Positions 30,154 through 41,104 are shown, numbered from the stretch's first letter. The stretch: 64,000 nt of DNA from Paludisphaera mucosa (GCF_029589435.1 NZ_JARRAG010000002.1:1550001-1614000), one strand, 5' to 3'. The notes: generated by a model not told the origin, from the sequence alone. Translations and numbers: made by a program.

Positions 30154-33100
30154 CTACGGCGCGGGGGCGAAGGGCGGGTCGGGGAAGCCGACGTCGTCGC
30201 GGAGGTCTCGGGTCGCGGGCCGGTCGAGGGTCGTCATCAATTCGCGATCGCCCCGGATGCGGGCCCGGTCGGCGTACCCCAGGGCCAGGGCGAGGCGGAC
30301 GTCGTCCTCGGCCGTCGCGACGTCGAGCGATCGCGCCGCCTCGCCGGCGGCGGCGAGCGGGGTCCGGCCGTAGCCGACGAGGCAGGCCCTACGGGCCGCC
30401 CGCGCCGCCAGCTCGACGAGGCCCTCGGCGTCGCGCGGGCCCCACAGGCCGATCCGGCCCGAGTCGGCTTCCGCGGCCTCCTCGTCGAGTCCCCGGAGTC
30501 GTGCGACGTGGGATCGCAGCCAGAGGACTTCGGAGAGGGCCCCCCGCGCCTCCGCGTCGGGCGTCTCTCCCGCCGCCGTGCGGTTTCGTTCGCGGAGTCG
30601 CGCCTCCACGTCCTTGAGGATCGTCCTCGCCTCCGCGGGTCGTTTCGCGGCGATCAGGCAGGCGGCCTGCCGGGCTCGGATCGCGTCCAGGGCGGCGTCG
30701 CGGGCCGAAGGCGACGGGGCCGCGGGGGTCTCCCGGATCGCGGCGGCGAACTCGTCGAGCCGGGAGGACGCCCCGGCCGGGTCGCCGGCCTGGAGCCTCC
30801 ATTCGCCGCACGTCGAGGCGAGGGCGAGGCAGGTCGCGAAATGGGTCGGGCCGGCGGAGGCCGCCCGCAGGACGTCGAGCGAGCCGCGCGCCGCCTCCTC
30901 GGCGGCCGGCAGGGCCGCGTCGACGTCGCCCAGGTCGGCGTGCTGCTCCGCGAGGTTGAAGAGGCTGCTCGCGAGGTGGAAGCGATACTCGAGCACGTCG
31001 GTCGCGCCGGCCGTCGCCAGGCGGTGCTCGGCGATCGCCCGCTCGAACGCCGGGATCGCCTCGCGGTGGTCGCCGTGCTCGTCGAGGATGCTGCCGATGA
31101 CGTTCAGGGTCCAGCCGAGGTAGTCGTGCGCCTCGGGGACGTCGGAATCCAGCTCGATGAGCTCTTCGAAGGCGACCCGGGCCCGTCCCAGCGATTGCAG
31201 CGCCGCGGCGTCGTCGCCGCCGTAATGCTGGGCGTAGCCGAGGCCGCGATAGGTCAGCCCGAGGTGGAGCCGGTGGCGGGTGACCGTCGGATGCGCCGCC
31301 GCCAGCCCCTCGCGGGGCGGGCGACTCTGCTCATAGTGGTCCTTCGCCTCGGCGTACCGCCCCAGGGTCGACAGGATGTCGCCCGTGTTCGCGGCGCTGA
31401 CGCCGGCCAGCTCGACCACGCGGGTCGGCCGGGGCTCGCCCTCCGGCACCTGCTGGAGGAGCTTCCGGCAGATCTCCCCGCACTCGGCGAAGGCCTCCAT
31501 GGCCGCCGCATGATCGCCCTTCCGGCTGGCGGCGAAACCCTGGTTGTTGGCCACCTCGGCCAGGGCCGCCCGATAGGAAGGCCGGTCGGGGTCGGCCGCG
31601 AGCAGTTCGTCGAGGATCCGTCGCGCGCGGGTCGACGCCCGCAGGCTCAGCTCCACCTGACCCTGCTTCGCCTGGATCGCGGCGACGTCGGAGAGGCAGT
31701 CGGCCAGCTCGAGCGCCCGCGCGGGGGGCGTCCCCGGCCGGGCGATCAGGGCCTCCAGGGCGGCGATCGCCCGGTAGTAGGCCCCGAGGGCCTCCGCGGG
31801 CCGGTCCTGGAGCTTCCGGATCTTGCCGAGCCGCTGGAGCGTCCGGGTGCGGTCGAGGGCCAAGCCGACGTCGGCCGGGGTCGATTCCAGGAGCGCGTCC
31901 CAGATCTGCAGGGCGATCTCCAGGGCGACGACGGCGTCCTGCGGGGCGGCGATGTCCGTCTGGATGACCCCCAGGTTGTGGTGGGCCTTCGCCAGTCGAC
32001 GCCGCAGCTTGGGGTCGTCGCGGCGCTCGGCCACGAACTTCTCGTAGTATTGGAGGGCCGACTGGAGCAGGTCCTTGCGGAGCCTGCGCATGTCGACCGA
32101 GTCCTCGATGAGCAGCAGCTTGTCCTGGCTGATCCGGGTCAGGTAATCCTCGACGGCCTGCTGCGCCAGGTTGAAGTTCTCCTCGGCCTCGCCGCGGGCG
32201 GCTCGCTCGCTCCGCCAGGCTCGATCGATGGAGAAGGCCGCGGTCGTCGCGGCCAGGCTGACGCCCACGAGCACCGCCGCGGCGGCGTAGGCCAGGGTGC
32301 GGTGGCGTCGGACCCAGCGCGCCAGGCGACCGCGGACGCCGTCGGGATAGGCCGAGACCGGCTCGTCGGCCAGCCAGTTCTCGACGTCGCGCGCCAGGGC
32401 GCCGGCCGAGGGATAGCGGTCGGCGGGCTCGAAGGCCGTCGCCTTGAGGCAGATCGCCTCCAGGGCCGGCGGGATCGTCGGCACGATCGATCGCGGGGCG
32501 GCCGGCCCGCGGAGGACGGCGACGACGACCGCGTGTCGGTCGACCCCGTGGAAGGGGGACTCGCCGGTCAGCAGCTCGTGGAGCGTCGCCCCCAGGCTGT
32601 AGACGTCGGACGGGAACCCGATCCGGTCCAGGTCCCCCATGGCCTGCTCCGGGCTCATGTATTGCGGCGTGCCGAGCTGGTCGCCGGGGCTCGTCCCGCT
32701 CGGCGAAGGTCTTTCCTCGCCCTCGGGCGCGGTCGCGGGCCCGGCGGGCGGCTCCGGCCCCGATCCCACGTCCTTGGCCAGGCCCCAGTCGACGACGAGG
32801 GTCTCGCCGTAGGGGCCGACCATGATGTTGCCGGGCTTCAAGTCGCGGTGGATGTAACCCTTGCTATGGGCGTACTCCAGGGTCTCGCACGCACCCAGGA
32901 ACCGCCGCAGCAGCTGACGGAACTCGACCCCCCAGGCCTGCGCGGGGTCGCCGCCGGCGGCCTCGGCCTTCTTGCGGGCCTCGTGGAAGTCGCGGATCGC
33001 GACCGACAGGCTGTCCCCCTGGACGAACCGCATCGCGTAATAGGGGCGGCCCGCCTCGTCCTCGCCGAGGCTGTAGACCGGCACGATGCCAGGGTGTTCG

Positions 33101-33657
33101 AGCTTGCCGGTGATCTCCGCCTCCAGCAGGAAGCGGGCGCGCAGGTCCTCGCGGTCGGCGTTCCGGGGCTGAAGCTCCTTGAGCGCGACCTCGCGCTGGA
33201 GCTGGCGGTCGAGGGCCTTCCAGACCCGGCCGATCCCCCCCCGGGCGTGGACGTTGAGCAGCTCGTAGCGCGCGGCGAGGGCCTCTCGGGGGACGGCGGG
33301 CGAGGTCCGCGAGGGCGTGGGCGGTTCGCCCGGGAGGGTCGTCGCGAGCGAGTCCCCGGGGACGCCCCCGGCCGCCTCGTCGTCCCGGACCGTGGAGATG
33401 CGCCAGGCGGCCAGGCTGCGGGCCAGGTCGCAGCCGTTGGCCCGGTAGTGGGCCGACGCCACGCACCCCAGGGCCTCCATCTGGCTGGTGTCGAGCTTGC
33501 CGAGGTTCTGGAGCAGCTCGGAGAGGTGGACCTGAGGCGCGTGCGACCACTGCTCCAGGATGGACGCGGTCGCGTTCCGGGGGATCGCCCCCGTCATCCC
33601 CGCCAGGAACGCCCTGAGGACCTCCTCGTCGTCCCCGGCCCCGCCATGCTCGCCCAC
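30154..33657 (-). CDS. Ser/Thr protein kinase with membrane segment and TPR repeats
   Basis: The 1,167-residue protein starts at GTG. An N-terminal region of about 125 residues precedes a kinase domain of Hanks type: RYELLNVHARGGIGRVWKAL (modified glycine loop), VALKELQ (Lys), YIHRDLKPGNIMV (catalytic loop), VVDWGLAKDVG (DFG replaced by DWG) and LGTPQYMSPEQA. One membrane segment follows (TLAYAAAAVLVGVSLAATTAAF, in two halves). The long C-terminal half is TPR-like and should lie outside the cytoplasm. This architecture is common in planctomycetes. It may sense a periplasmic ligand or partner. No target is known. Confidence 0.92.
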   Translation of the reverse strand: MGEHGGAGDDEEVLRAFLAGMTGAIPRNATASILEQWSHAPQVHLSELLQNLGKLDTSQMEALGCVASAHYRANGCDLARSLAAWRISTVRDDEAAGGVPGDSLATTLPGEPPTPSRTSPAVPREALAARYELLNVHARGGIGRVWKALDRQLQREVALKELQPRNADREDLRARFLLEAEITGKLEHPGIVPVYSLGEDEAGRPYYAMRFVQGDSLSVAIRDFHEARKKAEAAGGDPAQAWGVEFRQLLRRFLGACETLEYAHSKGYIHRDLKPGNIMVGPYGETLVVDWGLAKDVGSGPEPPAGPATAPEGEERPSPSGTSPGDQLGTPQYMSPEQAMGDLDRIGFPSDVYSLGATLHELLTGESPFHGVDRHAVVVAVLRGPAAPRSIVPTIPPALEAICLKATAFEPADRYPSAGALARDVENWLADEPVSAYPDGVRGRLARWVRRHRTLAYAAAAVLVGVSLAATTAAFSIDRAWRSERAARGEAEENFNLAQQAVEDYLTRISQDKLLLIEDSVDMRRLRKDLLQSALQYYEKFVAERRDDPKLRRRLAKAHHNLGVIQTDIAAPQDAVVALEIALQIWDALLESTPADVGLALDRTRTLQRLGKIRKLQDRPAEALGAYYRAIAALEALIARPGTPPARALELADCLSDVAAIQAKQGQVELSLRASTRARRILDELLAADPDRPSYRAALAEVANNQGFAASRKGDHAAAMEAFAECGEICRKLLQQVPEGEPRPTRVVELAGVSAANTGDILSTLGRYAEAKDHYEQSRPPREGLAAAHPTVTRHRLHLGLTYRGLGYAQHYGGDDAAALQSLGRARVAFEELIELDSDVPEAHDYLGWTLNVIGSILDEHGDHREAIPAFERAIAEHRLATAGATDVLEYRFHLASSLFNLAEQHADLGDVDAALPAAEEAARGSLDVLRAASAGPTHFATCLALASTCGEWRLQAGDPAGASSRLDEFAAAIRETPAAPSPSARDAALDAIRARQAACLIAAKRPAEARTILKDVEARLRERNRTAAGETPDAEARGALSEVLWLRSHVARLRGLDEEAAEADSGRIGLWGPRDAEGLVELAARAARRACLVGYGRTPLAAAGEAARSLDVATAEDDVRLALALGYADRARIRGDRELMTTLDRPATRDLRDDVGFPDPPFAPAP

Positions 33658-33787
33658 GAATCGAGCCCCCGAATCGCCCGCGCCGCGACGCCCGGCCCGG
33701 CCGTCGTCACCCTCGCCGCGGTTGCATTCTGAACGATCCCCGGCCGGCCGGCAACGGGCCTCACGCCGGGGCCCGCCGCGTGCTCGA

Positions 33788-33813
33788 TTTTTCGCAATTC
33801 TTCTTGCGAGAAA
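33788..33813 (+). promoter_or_regulatory. inverted repeat, candidate SufR-type operator
   Basis: An imperfect palindrome TTTTTCGCAA-N6-TTGCGAGAAA has nine of ten pairs. Its core CGCAA-N6-TTGCG has the same spacing as the CAAC-N6-GTTG site described for cyanobacterial SufR. It lies 25 bases upstream of the -35 element and about 117 bases upstream of sufR. Operator function is inferred. Confidence 0.4.
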
Positions 33814-33837
33814 GTCGAGAAAGGGGCCCGCGGCGAG

Positions 33838-33866
33838 TGGACGGGACAGAAGAGGGCGTCTACAAT
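33838..33866 (+). promoter_or_regulatory. candidate suf operon promoter
   Basis: TGGACG and TACAAT are separated by 17 bases. TACAAT matches the bacterial -10 consensus at five of six positions. It would give a leader of roughly 57 bases before sufR. Confidence 0.45.
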
Positions 33867-33929
33867 AAGGTTCCGCGAGGGACGTGGGACGGTTGCACCG
33901 GGGCGACGAGCGATCGAAGGGCGGCTTCC

Positions 33930-34631
33930 ATGTCGGAAACTTCGGATCGGGCGTTGCTGGACCTCATCCGTCGTCGCGGGCCGCTGACCGTCTGCGAGCT
34001 GGCCGCGGCGGTGGGCGTGACCGGGACCGCGGTGCGGAACCGGCTGGCGCGGCTGCTCGGGGCCGGACTGGTGGAGCGGAAGACGCGCCAGGACGGCCGG
34101 GGGCGTCCCAAGCACACGTACGAGGCCAGCGTCGAGGCCCACAAGCGCCTCGGCCAGAACTACGCCGACCTCGCCGTGGCGCTTTGGGAGGAGATGATGG
34201 GGACGGTGGAGGACCGCAAGCTCCGCCGGGCCATCTTCCAGAGGATCACCGTCCGCCTGGCCGAGATGTATCGGACTCAGGTCGGGGGCGATGGCTGGGA
34301 AGGCCGGCTGACCCAGCTCAGCGGCCTGCTGCAGGTCCGCGGGGTCGAGGCCGAGGTGGCCCCCGGAGGCGACGGCCTGCCGCCCTTCCTCCGCCAGCAT
34401 TCGTGCCCCTACTACGAGCTGGCGGAGCTGGACCGGGCCATCTGCGGGCTGGAGCGGAAGATGTTCGAGAAGGTGCTGGGCCGGGGCCTGCGTCTCAGCC
34501 AGTGCCGGCTCGACGGCGGCCGCTCCTGCGACTTCGAGGCCAAGCCGACGGCCCCGGCCGTGCTGGCCCTGGGGCCGCCCCCCTCGGGGTTCGCACCGCT
34601 CTCTTACGAAGACGACGTCAACAGGGTTTAA
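33930..34631 (+). CDS. sufR: SufR-like iron-sulfur-responsive transcriptional regulator
   Basis: The 233-residue protein has a winged-helix DNA-binding domain near residues 8-60 (CELAAAVGVTGTAVRNRLARL) and a C-terminal domain with four cysteines at 159, 172, 192 and 200. The C-x12-C spacing resembles SufR. SufR represses suf genes when it holds a 4Fe-4S cluster. ATG 33930 was chosen since homology begins there and GAAGGG lies before it. It directly abuts sufC with no gap, so it is likely coupled to and controlling the operon that follows. Confidence 0.85.
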   Translation: MSETSDRALLDLIRRRGPLTVCELAAAVGVTGTAVRNRLARLLGAGLVERKTRQDGRGRPKHTYEASVEAHKRLGQNYADLAVALWEEMMGTVEDRKLRRAIFQRITVRLAEMYRTQVGGDGWEGRLTQLSGLLQVRGVEAEVAPGGDGLPPFLRQHSCPYYELAELDRAICGLERKMFEKVLGRGLRLSQCRLDGGRSCDFEAKPTAPAVLALGPPPSGFAPLSYEDDVNRV

Positions 34632-35471
34632 ATGTCGATGAGCAAGGTACTTCGGATCGAGAATCTGCGCGTCGCCGTCGAGGGCAAGGAGATCCTCCGC
34701 GGGGTCGACCTGACCATCAAGCAGGGCGAGGTCCACGCGCTGATGGGCCCCAACGGCTCGGGCAAGAGCACCCTGAGCTACGCCCTGATGGGTCATCCCA
34801 ACTACGAGGTGACGGGCGGCTCGGTCACGATCGACGGCGACGACGTCCTGGCCATGGAGCCCGACGAGCGGGCCAAGGCGGGCGTCTTCCTGGCGTTCCA
34901 GTACCCCACGGCCATCCCCGGCGTGACGGTCGCCAACTTCCTGCGGCACGCGGTCACGAACGTCCGCAACCCCGAGCGCCGCGAGGGCCAGGACCTGATC
35001 CCGATGCGCGACTTCCGCAAGGAGATCCGCCAGGAGATGGACGACCTGGGCATGGACCCGGCGTTCGCCCGCCGCTACCTCAACGAGGGCTTCTCGGGCG
35101 GCGAGAAGAAGCGGGCCGAGATCCTCCAGCTCGCCATGCTCCGCCCCGCCTTCGCCATCCTCGACGAGACCGACAGCGGCCTGGACATCGACGCCGTCCG
35201 GATCGTCTCCGAGGGGGTCAACCGGGTCGCCGCCAAGCACTCGACCGGGATCCTGGTCATCACCCACTACGAGCGGATCCTGACCTTCATCAAGCCCCAG
35301 TTCGTCCACATCCTCTTCGGCGGCCAGATCGTCGAGGAGGGGGGCGGCGAGCTGGTCAAGCAGCTCGAAGCCGAGGGCTACGACTGGATCCGCGCCAAGT
35401 ACCCCGAGGCCGCCCGCCGCGCCGAGGAGCTGGAAGCCTCCAAGCAGGACCAGCAGGGCGTGGGCGTCTGA
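34632..35471 (+). CDS. sufC: Fe-S assembly ATPase SufC
   Basis: The 279-residue ABC ATPase has Walker A GPNGSGKST, the SufC-specific LAFQYP Q-loop, signature FSGGEKKR, Walker B FAILDETDSGLD and the switch His in ITHYERIL. SufC powers the SufBCD scaffold on which Fe-S clusters are built. It starts immediately after the sufR stop. The C-terminal 25 residues form a charged extension. The order sufC-sufB-sufD, with sufC first, is less common than sufBCD. Confidence 0.96.
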   Translation: MSMSKVLRIENLRVAVEGKEILRGVDLTIKQGEVHALMGPNGSGKSTLSYALMGHPNYEVTGGSVTIDGDDVLAMEPDERAKAGVFLAFQYPTAIPGVTVANFLRHAVTNVRNPERREGQDLIPMRDFRKEIRQEMDDLGMDPAFARRYLNEGFSGGEKKRAEILQLAMLRPAFAILDETDSGLDIDAVRIVSEGVNRVAAKHSTGILVITHYERILTFIKPQFVHILFGGQIVEEGGGELVKQLEAEGYDWIRAKYPEAARRAEELEASKQDQQGVGV

Positions 35472-35564
35472 CGAGACGCCGCCCGGCCCGGCCTCGCCCC
35501 GAACCACCAAGCGAAGCGAAGAGACGAGAGGCGGGGAGCACCCCCCTAGACGAAGGGACCCGAG

Positions 35565-36980
<1,416 letters not shown>

Positions 36981-37000
36981 CGGCCGAACCTGTTTCCGCC

Positions 37001-37023
37001 CCCGACGGCGGCTCGCCGTCGGG
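37001..37023. terminator. hairpin 1 between sufB and sufD
   Basis: A perfect 10-bp stem CCCGACGGCG/CGCCGTCGGG has a 3-base loop and lies 20 bases after the sufB stop. No T tract follows, so it may reduce readthrough or protect upstream mRNA rather than end transcription. Confidence 0.45.
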
Positions 37024-37042
37024 CGGTCCCCGCGGTACGATC

Positions 37043-37074
37043 GCGACGAGGCGGCCTGCGGGCGGCCTCGTCGC
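37043..37074. terminator. hairpin 2 between sufB and sufD
   Basis: A second perfect 10-bp stem GCGACGAGGC/GCCTCGTCGC has a 12-base loop and lies 19 bases after hairpin 1 and 109 bases before sufD. The pair together is unusual inside a conserved operon. Confidence 0.45.
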
Positions 37075-37183
37075 CGTTCATGCTCGGCCTGGGCGTGCGT
37101 CCGCGAAGGATAGCGAGCCGGCGCTCGTCGGGCGTGTCGGCGATCCGATCGATTCTTTTTGATGTTCAAGTCCTGGAAGCACC

Positions 37184-38521
37184 ATGAGTAGCAGCCTTTC
37201 CGCGTCGACCCTGGCCCCCGCCGGCTTCTCGGAGGAAGCCTTCGAGGCGTTCCTGAAGGGGCGCGACGAGCCCGGATGGCTCGTCGACCGCCGTCGCGAG
37301 GCGTTCGCGCGGTTCCAGGCGTTCGCCTGGCCGACCGCTCGGGACGAGGAATGGCGGCGGACCGACATCCGCGCCTTCAAGCCGGCCGACTTCGGGCCGC
37401 CCGCGCAGGCCGAGGCCTCGGCCGCCGCGACGGCCGCGTTCGACCCGCTCTGGGAGAGCCTCTCCTCGCACTACGCCACAGGCGTCGCGCACGTCGACGG
37501 CGCCGTCGTCCGCAGGCCCGACCCGGCCAAGCTCGGCGGCGCGACGTTCGTCGACCTGGAGACGGCGGTCAAGGACCATCCCGAGATCCTCCGCAAGCAC
37601 CTCCTCACCGACGTCGTCAAGCCCTCGGACGACGTCCTGGCGGCCCTGCACGCGGCCTTCTGGAGCGGCGGCTCGCTGCTCTACGTCCCGAGGGGGGTCG
37701 CCGTCGAGCTGCCCCTGTTCAGCATCGCCGGCATGTCGGCCGACGGCCGCATCGACTTCGGCCACACCCTCGTCGTGCTCGAAGAGGGCGCCGAGGCCAC
37801 GCTCGTCCGCGAGACCGCCAGCGCAGGCCGCGGCGACGCGCCCGGCCTGCACGTCGGGGCGCTCGAGGTGGTGCAAGGAGCGTCGTCCCGGCTCCGCCTG
37901 GTCAACATCCAGAACTGGGACGCGTCGACCTGGCACTTCACCCGCGAGCGGGCCGTGATCGGCCGCGACGCGTCGCTGCAGTGGACCGTCGGGGCGCTCG
38001 GGTCGCGGCTGTCGAAGGTCAACCAGGAGGTCGTCCTGGCCGGCGAGGGGGCCTCCGCCCAGGTCAACGGCGTCATGTTCACCACCGGCCGCCAGCACCT
38101 CGCGTACTTCACCCGCCAGGACCACCAGGCCCCCCACACCACCAGCGACCTGCTCTACAAGGGGGGCCTCAAGGGCCACTCGCGGATCGTCTGGAAGGGC
38201 ATGATCCGCGTCGAGAAGGACGCCCAGCGCACCGACGCCTACCAGAAGAACGACAACCTGATCCTCTCGGATTCGGCCCGCGCCGACTCGATCCCCGGCC
38301 TGGAGATCGAGGCCAACGACGTGCGCTGCACGCACGGGGCCACCGCCGGCCGCGTCGACGAGGAGATGATCTTCCTCTGCCAGGCGCGGGGCATCCCCCG
38401 CGACACGGCGGTCCGGCTGATCGTCGAGGGGTTCTTCGCCAACGTCTACGACCGCATCACCCTCGACCCCGTCCGGGAGACGCTCCGGCGCGCCGTCGCG
38501 GCGAAGCTCGGGGATTCTTGA
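37184..38521 (+). CDS. sufD: Fe-S assembly scaffold SufD
   Basis: The 445-residue SufD partners SufB and shares its C-terminal beta-helix: [50 protein letters not shown] with the family His, and [17 protein letters not shown]. The N-terminal helical region carries the [12 protein letters not shown] motif typical of SufD. It is separated from sufB by a 203-base gap with two hairpins. The rhodanese gene begins 29 bases after its stop (or 5 bases with an earlier start). Confidence 0.95.
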   Translation: MSSSLSASTLAPAGFSEEAFEAFLKGRDEPGWLVDRRREAFARFQAFAWPTARDEEWRRTDIRAFKPADFGPPAQAEASAAATAAFDPLWESLSSHYATGVAHVDGAVVRRPDPAKLGGATFVDLETAVKDHPEILRKHLLTDVVKPSDDVLAALHAAFWSGGSLLYVPRGVAVELPLFSIAGMSADGRIDFGHTLVVLEEGAEATLVRETASAGRGDAPGLHVGALEVVQGASSRLRLVNIQNWDASTWHFTRERAVIGRDASLQWTVGALGSRLSKVNQEVVLAGEGASAQVNGVMFTTGRQHLAYFTRQDHQAPHTTSDLLYKGGLKGHSRIVWKGMIRVEKDAQRTDAYQKNDNLILSDSARADSIPGLEIEANDVRCTHGATAGRVDEEMIFLCQARGIPRDTAVRLIVEGFFANVYDRITLDPVRETLRRAVAAKLGDS

Positions 38522-38550
38522 TCGTCATGGAAAGCCAGGGAGCCTGTCTC

Positions 38551-39411
38551 ATGGGGGAAGCTTACGCGCATCCCGAAGTCCTCGTCTCGACGCAATGGGT
38601 GCTGGACCACCTCGACGACCCCAAGGTGCGGATCGTCGAGAGCGACGAAGACCTCCTGCTCTACGACCTGGGCCACGTCCCGGGCTCGGTGCGGATCGAC
38701 TGGCAGGGGGACCTGCAGGACCAGATCGTCCGCGACTACATCGACGCCGAGAAGTTCGCCGACCTCTGCTCGAAGAACGGCATCGCCGCCGACACGACGG
38801 TCGTGTTCTACGGCGACAAGTCGAACTGGTGGGCCTGCTACGCCTTCTGGGCCTTCACCCTCTTCGGCCACGAGAGCCTGAAGGTGATGGACGGCGGCCG
38901 GAAGCTCTGGATCGACGAGGGCCGGCCGATCACCCGCGAGACCCCCAAGCCCCCCCGGACCGACTACAAGGTCGCCGGCGGCGACGAGGCGGCCATCCGC
39001 GCCTTCCGCGACGAGGTGATGACCCACGTCCGCGCCGGCAGGCCCCTGATCGACGTGCGGAGCCCCAAGGAGTTCACCGGCGAGATGCTCCACATGGAGG
39101 ACTACCCCCAGGAGGGCTCGCTCCGCGCCGGCCACATCCCGGGGGCCAAGAGCGTCCCCTGGAGTCGCGCCGTCGAGGACGACGGCACGTTCAAGTCGGC
39201 CGCCGCCCTCAGGGCGATCTACGAGGGCGAGGTCGGCCTCAAGCCCGCCGACGACGTCGTCGCCTACTGCCGGATCGGCGAGCGTTCCAGCCTGACCTGG
39301 TTCGTGCTGACTTACCTTCTGGGCTACCCGCGCGTCCGCAATTACGACGGCTCGTGGACCGAGTGGGGCAACCTCGTCCGCGCCCCGATCGAGCGCGGGG
39401 CCGGCGCCTGA
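38551..39411 (+). CDS. sseA: thiosulfate sulfurtransferase (rhodanese, SseA type)
   Basis: The 286-residue protein has tandem rhodanese domains. The second has the active-site loop CRIGERSS (Cys240), as in thiosulfate:cyanide sulfurtransferases of the SseA type. The opening [20 protein letters not shown]-like and [15 protein letters not shown] segments also fit. It carries sulfane sulfur as a persulfide. ATG 38551 has AGGGAG in front; 38527 is an alternative start. Its place between sufD and sufE suggests it supplies or buffers sulfur for cluster assembly. This is inference. Confidence 0.9.
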   Translation: MGEAYAHPEVLVSTQWVLDHLDDPKVRIVESDEDLLLYDLGHVPGSVRIDWQGDLQDQIVRDYIDAEKFADLCSKNGIAADTTVVFYGDKSNWWACYAFWAFTLFGHESLKVMDGGRKLWIDEGRPITRETPKPPRTDYKVAGGDEAAIRAFRDEVMTHVRAGRPLIDVRSPKEFTGEMLHMEDYPQEGSLRAGHIPGAKSVPWSRAVEDDGTFKSAAALRAIYEGEVGLKPADDVVAYCRIGERSSLTWFVLTYLLGYPRVRNYDGSWTEWGNLVRAPIERGAGA

Positions 39412-39580
39412 ACAACGCGCCTTGCCCAGCCTCGCGCCATCGTGAAGAATGGAACGAACCCGGGAGCTCGGAGCCCGGTCCGATCGGTCGGCGACCCGCG
39501 TGCGGCGCCGACGACCCGACCGCGACCGAGCCCGCCGGGGCCGGCCCTCTCCCAACAGCCGGAAGGAGCAGACCATCTCC

Positions 39581-40018
39581 ATGCCCGCCGCACTCGACGC
39601 CATCATCGACGAGCTGAAGGAGTCCGACCGCCAGGAGCGGATCGACCTCCTGATCGACTTCGCCAAGAACCTGCCGCCCCTCCCGCCCGAGCTGGAGGCG
39701 CGCAAGGACGCCGAGCACCGGGTCGAGGAGTGCCAGTCGCCGGTCTACCTGTTCGTCGAGATGATCGGCGACCGCGTCGCCCTCTACGGCGAGGCCCCCG
39801 CCGAGGCGCCGACCGTCCGGGGCTTCGTCTCGCTCCTGCTGGAGGGGCTCAACGGCGCGTCGCCCGAGGACGTGCTGAAGGTCCCCGGCGACCTGGTCGA
39901 CCTCTGCGGCCTGACCGAGGTCCTGGGCATGCTCCGGGTCCGCGGGCTCTCCGGGGTCCTGCGTCGCATCAAGCGCGACGTCGCCCGCGTCGCGTTCGCC
40001 CACCACTCGACCCCCTGA
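39581..40018 (+). CDS. sufE: sulfur-transfer protein SufE
   Basis: The 145-residue protein has the SufE fold. It opens with LDAIIDELKESDRQERIDLL and FAKNLPPLPPEL, with the conserved Cys in HRVEECQSPVYLFVE. The strands that follow (DRVALYGEAPAEAPTV) lead to FVSLLLEGLNG. SufE takes persulfide sulfur from a cysteine desulfurase and gives it to SufB. AAGGAG lies about 13 bases before the ATG. The frame is open further upstream, but that region is not conserved in character. Confidence 0.94.
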   Translation: MPAALDAIIDELKESDRQERIDLLIDFAKNLPPLPPELEARKDAEHRVEECQSPVYLFVEMIGDRVALYGEAPAEAPTVRGFVSLLLEGLNGASPEDVLKVPGDLVDLCGLTEVLGMLRVRGLSGVLRRIKRDVARVAFAHHSTP

Positions 40019-40038
40019 TCGGATCGGACGAGACGCCC

Positions 40039-40353
40039 ATGTCGGAAGCCGTCAAGATCGCCGCCGCGTCGGAACTCGCCCCCGGCGGCAAGAAGCTCGT
40101 GGACGTCGACGGCCGCGCCCTGGCGCTGTTCCGGGTCGGCGACGAATACTACGTCATCGACGACGTCTGCACCCACGACGGCGGCCCCCTCGCCGAGGGC
40201 GAGCTCGACGGCGTGCAGGTCGAATGCCCCCGCCACGGCGCGCGGTTCGACGTCCGCACCGGGGCGGCGGTCCGCTTCCCGGCCATCGAGCCGGTCCCCA
40301 CCCACCCGGTGGAAGTCCGCGACGACGGCGTCTACGTCCGGATCGACGGCTGA
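40039..40353 (+). CDS. Rieske 2Fe-2S ferredoxin
   Basis: The 104-residue protein is a soluble Rieske-type ferredoxin like those of non-haem oxygenase systems. Cluster ligands are Cys44-Thr-His46 and Cys63-Pro-Arg-His66, in the two loops VCTHDGGPLAEG and ECPRHGARFD. It carries one electron. It lies in the suf cluster 20 bases downstream of sufE, where such small Rieske genes are sometimes found. It has no membrane segment. Its partner oxidoreductase is not in the window. Confidence 0.94.
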   Translation: MSEAVKIAAASELAPGGKKLVDVDGRALALFRVGDEYYVIDDVCTHDGGPLAEGELDGVQVECPRHGARFDVRTGAAVRFPAIEPVPTHPVEVRDDGVYVRIDG

Positions 40354-40390
40354 GGCCCGAAACGGCACCCCCCCCTCCGAGGATCCCGCG

Positions 40391-40690
40391 ATGATCGAAC
40401 ACGAGGCCCTCGTCCAGGCCCTGAAGACCGTCAACGACCCCGAGCTCAACGTGAACGTGGTGGACCTGGGCCTGGTCTACTCGATCCGCGCGGAGGACGA
40501 CCGCGTCGACGTCGAGATGACCCTGACCTCGCCCGCCTGCCCGATGGGGCCGGAGATCCTCCGCAACTCGGTCGCCGCCCTGGAGAAGGTCGAAGGGGTC
40601 GCGAAGGTCGACGTCAAGCTCGTCATGACCCCCCCCTGGACCCCCGACCGCATGACCGACGACGCCCGCGACGAACTCGGCATGTTTTAA
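40391..40690 (+). CDS. sufT: SufT-like metal-sulfur cluster assembly factor (MIP18/DUF59)
   Basis: The 99-residue protein has the DUF59 pattern: ALKTVNDPELNVNVVDLGLVY, then the conserved Cys in TLTSPACPMGPEI, and VMTPPWTPDRMTDDARDELG at the end. SufT aids Fe-S maturation. It closes the suf gene run, 37 bases after the Rieske gene. A weak hairpin (ACCGG/CCGGT) overlaps the stop, but no clear terminator is seen. Paralogues such as PaaD share this fold, but the setting favours SufT. Confidence 0.9.
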   Translation: MIEHEALVQALKTVNDPELNVNVVDLGLVYSIRAEDDRVDVEMTLTSPACPMGPEILRNSVAALEKVEGVAKVDVKLVMTPPWTPDRMTDDARDELGMF

Positions 40691-41104
40691 CCGGGCCGGG
40701 TCCGGTCGCCGCCCCTTCCCCCCTTCGTTCTCCTTGCTTGAGAAAGCCGATCGCGCGTCGCCCCCGGCCGCGTCGCGGTCGGCGACCCGCCTCATCTTTC
40801 CCGTCGCCGCCGGATCACGCCGAAAAGGCATCGTATGTAGGATGGAACCTGCAAGCATGCGGCCTGCGTTGCCGTTTTCCGACATCGTCATACACTTCTT
40901 TAGACATGTCGCCGTCCCCTGATGACGCGGCCCGTCCCGTGTGTTAAGTTGGCCCGCCAGGGCGGGAGACTCGTGCAGGGTCGTCCGCCGAAGGCTGCCG
41001 GAAGGGATTGATCCCCGTCTTGCTCGGCCCTCCCTCCCTAAGCGTTTTTCCAACCCATACTTCGCGACCGATGATCAGGGTATGGGGCCCACTGGTCCCC
41101 TTTC
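40691..41104 (+). other. 414-base intergenic region with a possible promoter
   Basis: It is less GC-rich than the genes around it. TTGCCG (40869-40874) and TACACT (40891-40896), 16 bases apart, form a weak promoter candidate, giving a leader of over 200 bases. A palindrome lies at 41084-41100 just before the regulator start. No tRNA or small gene with a credible ribosome site was seen. Confidence 0.35.
41084..41100 (+). promoter_or_regulatory. palindrome abutting the S24-like regulator start
   Basis: GGGGcCCA-C-TGGtCCCC pairs at seven of eight positions and ends 4 bases before the ATG at 41105, where a ribosome site should be. It could be an autoregulatory site. The gene lacks an obvious ribosome site. 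Confidence 0.3.

Noticed and set aside
28900-33732. 1,610-codon plus-strand frame
   Set aside because: It overlaps the cytidylate-kinase-like gene and the antisense of the Ser/Thr kinase gene, and shows no domain.
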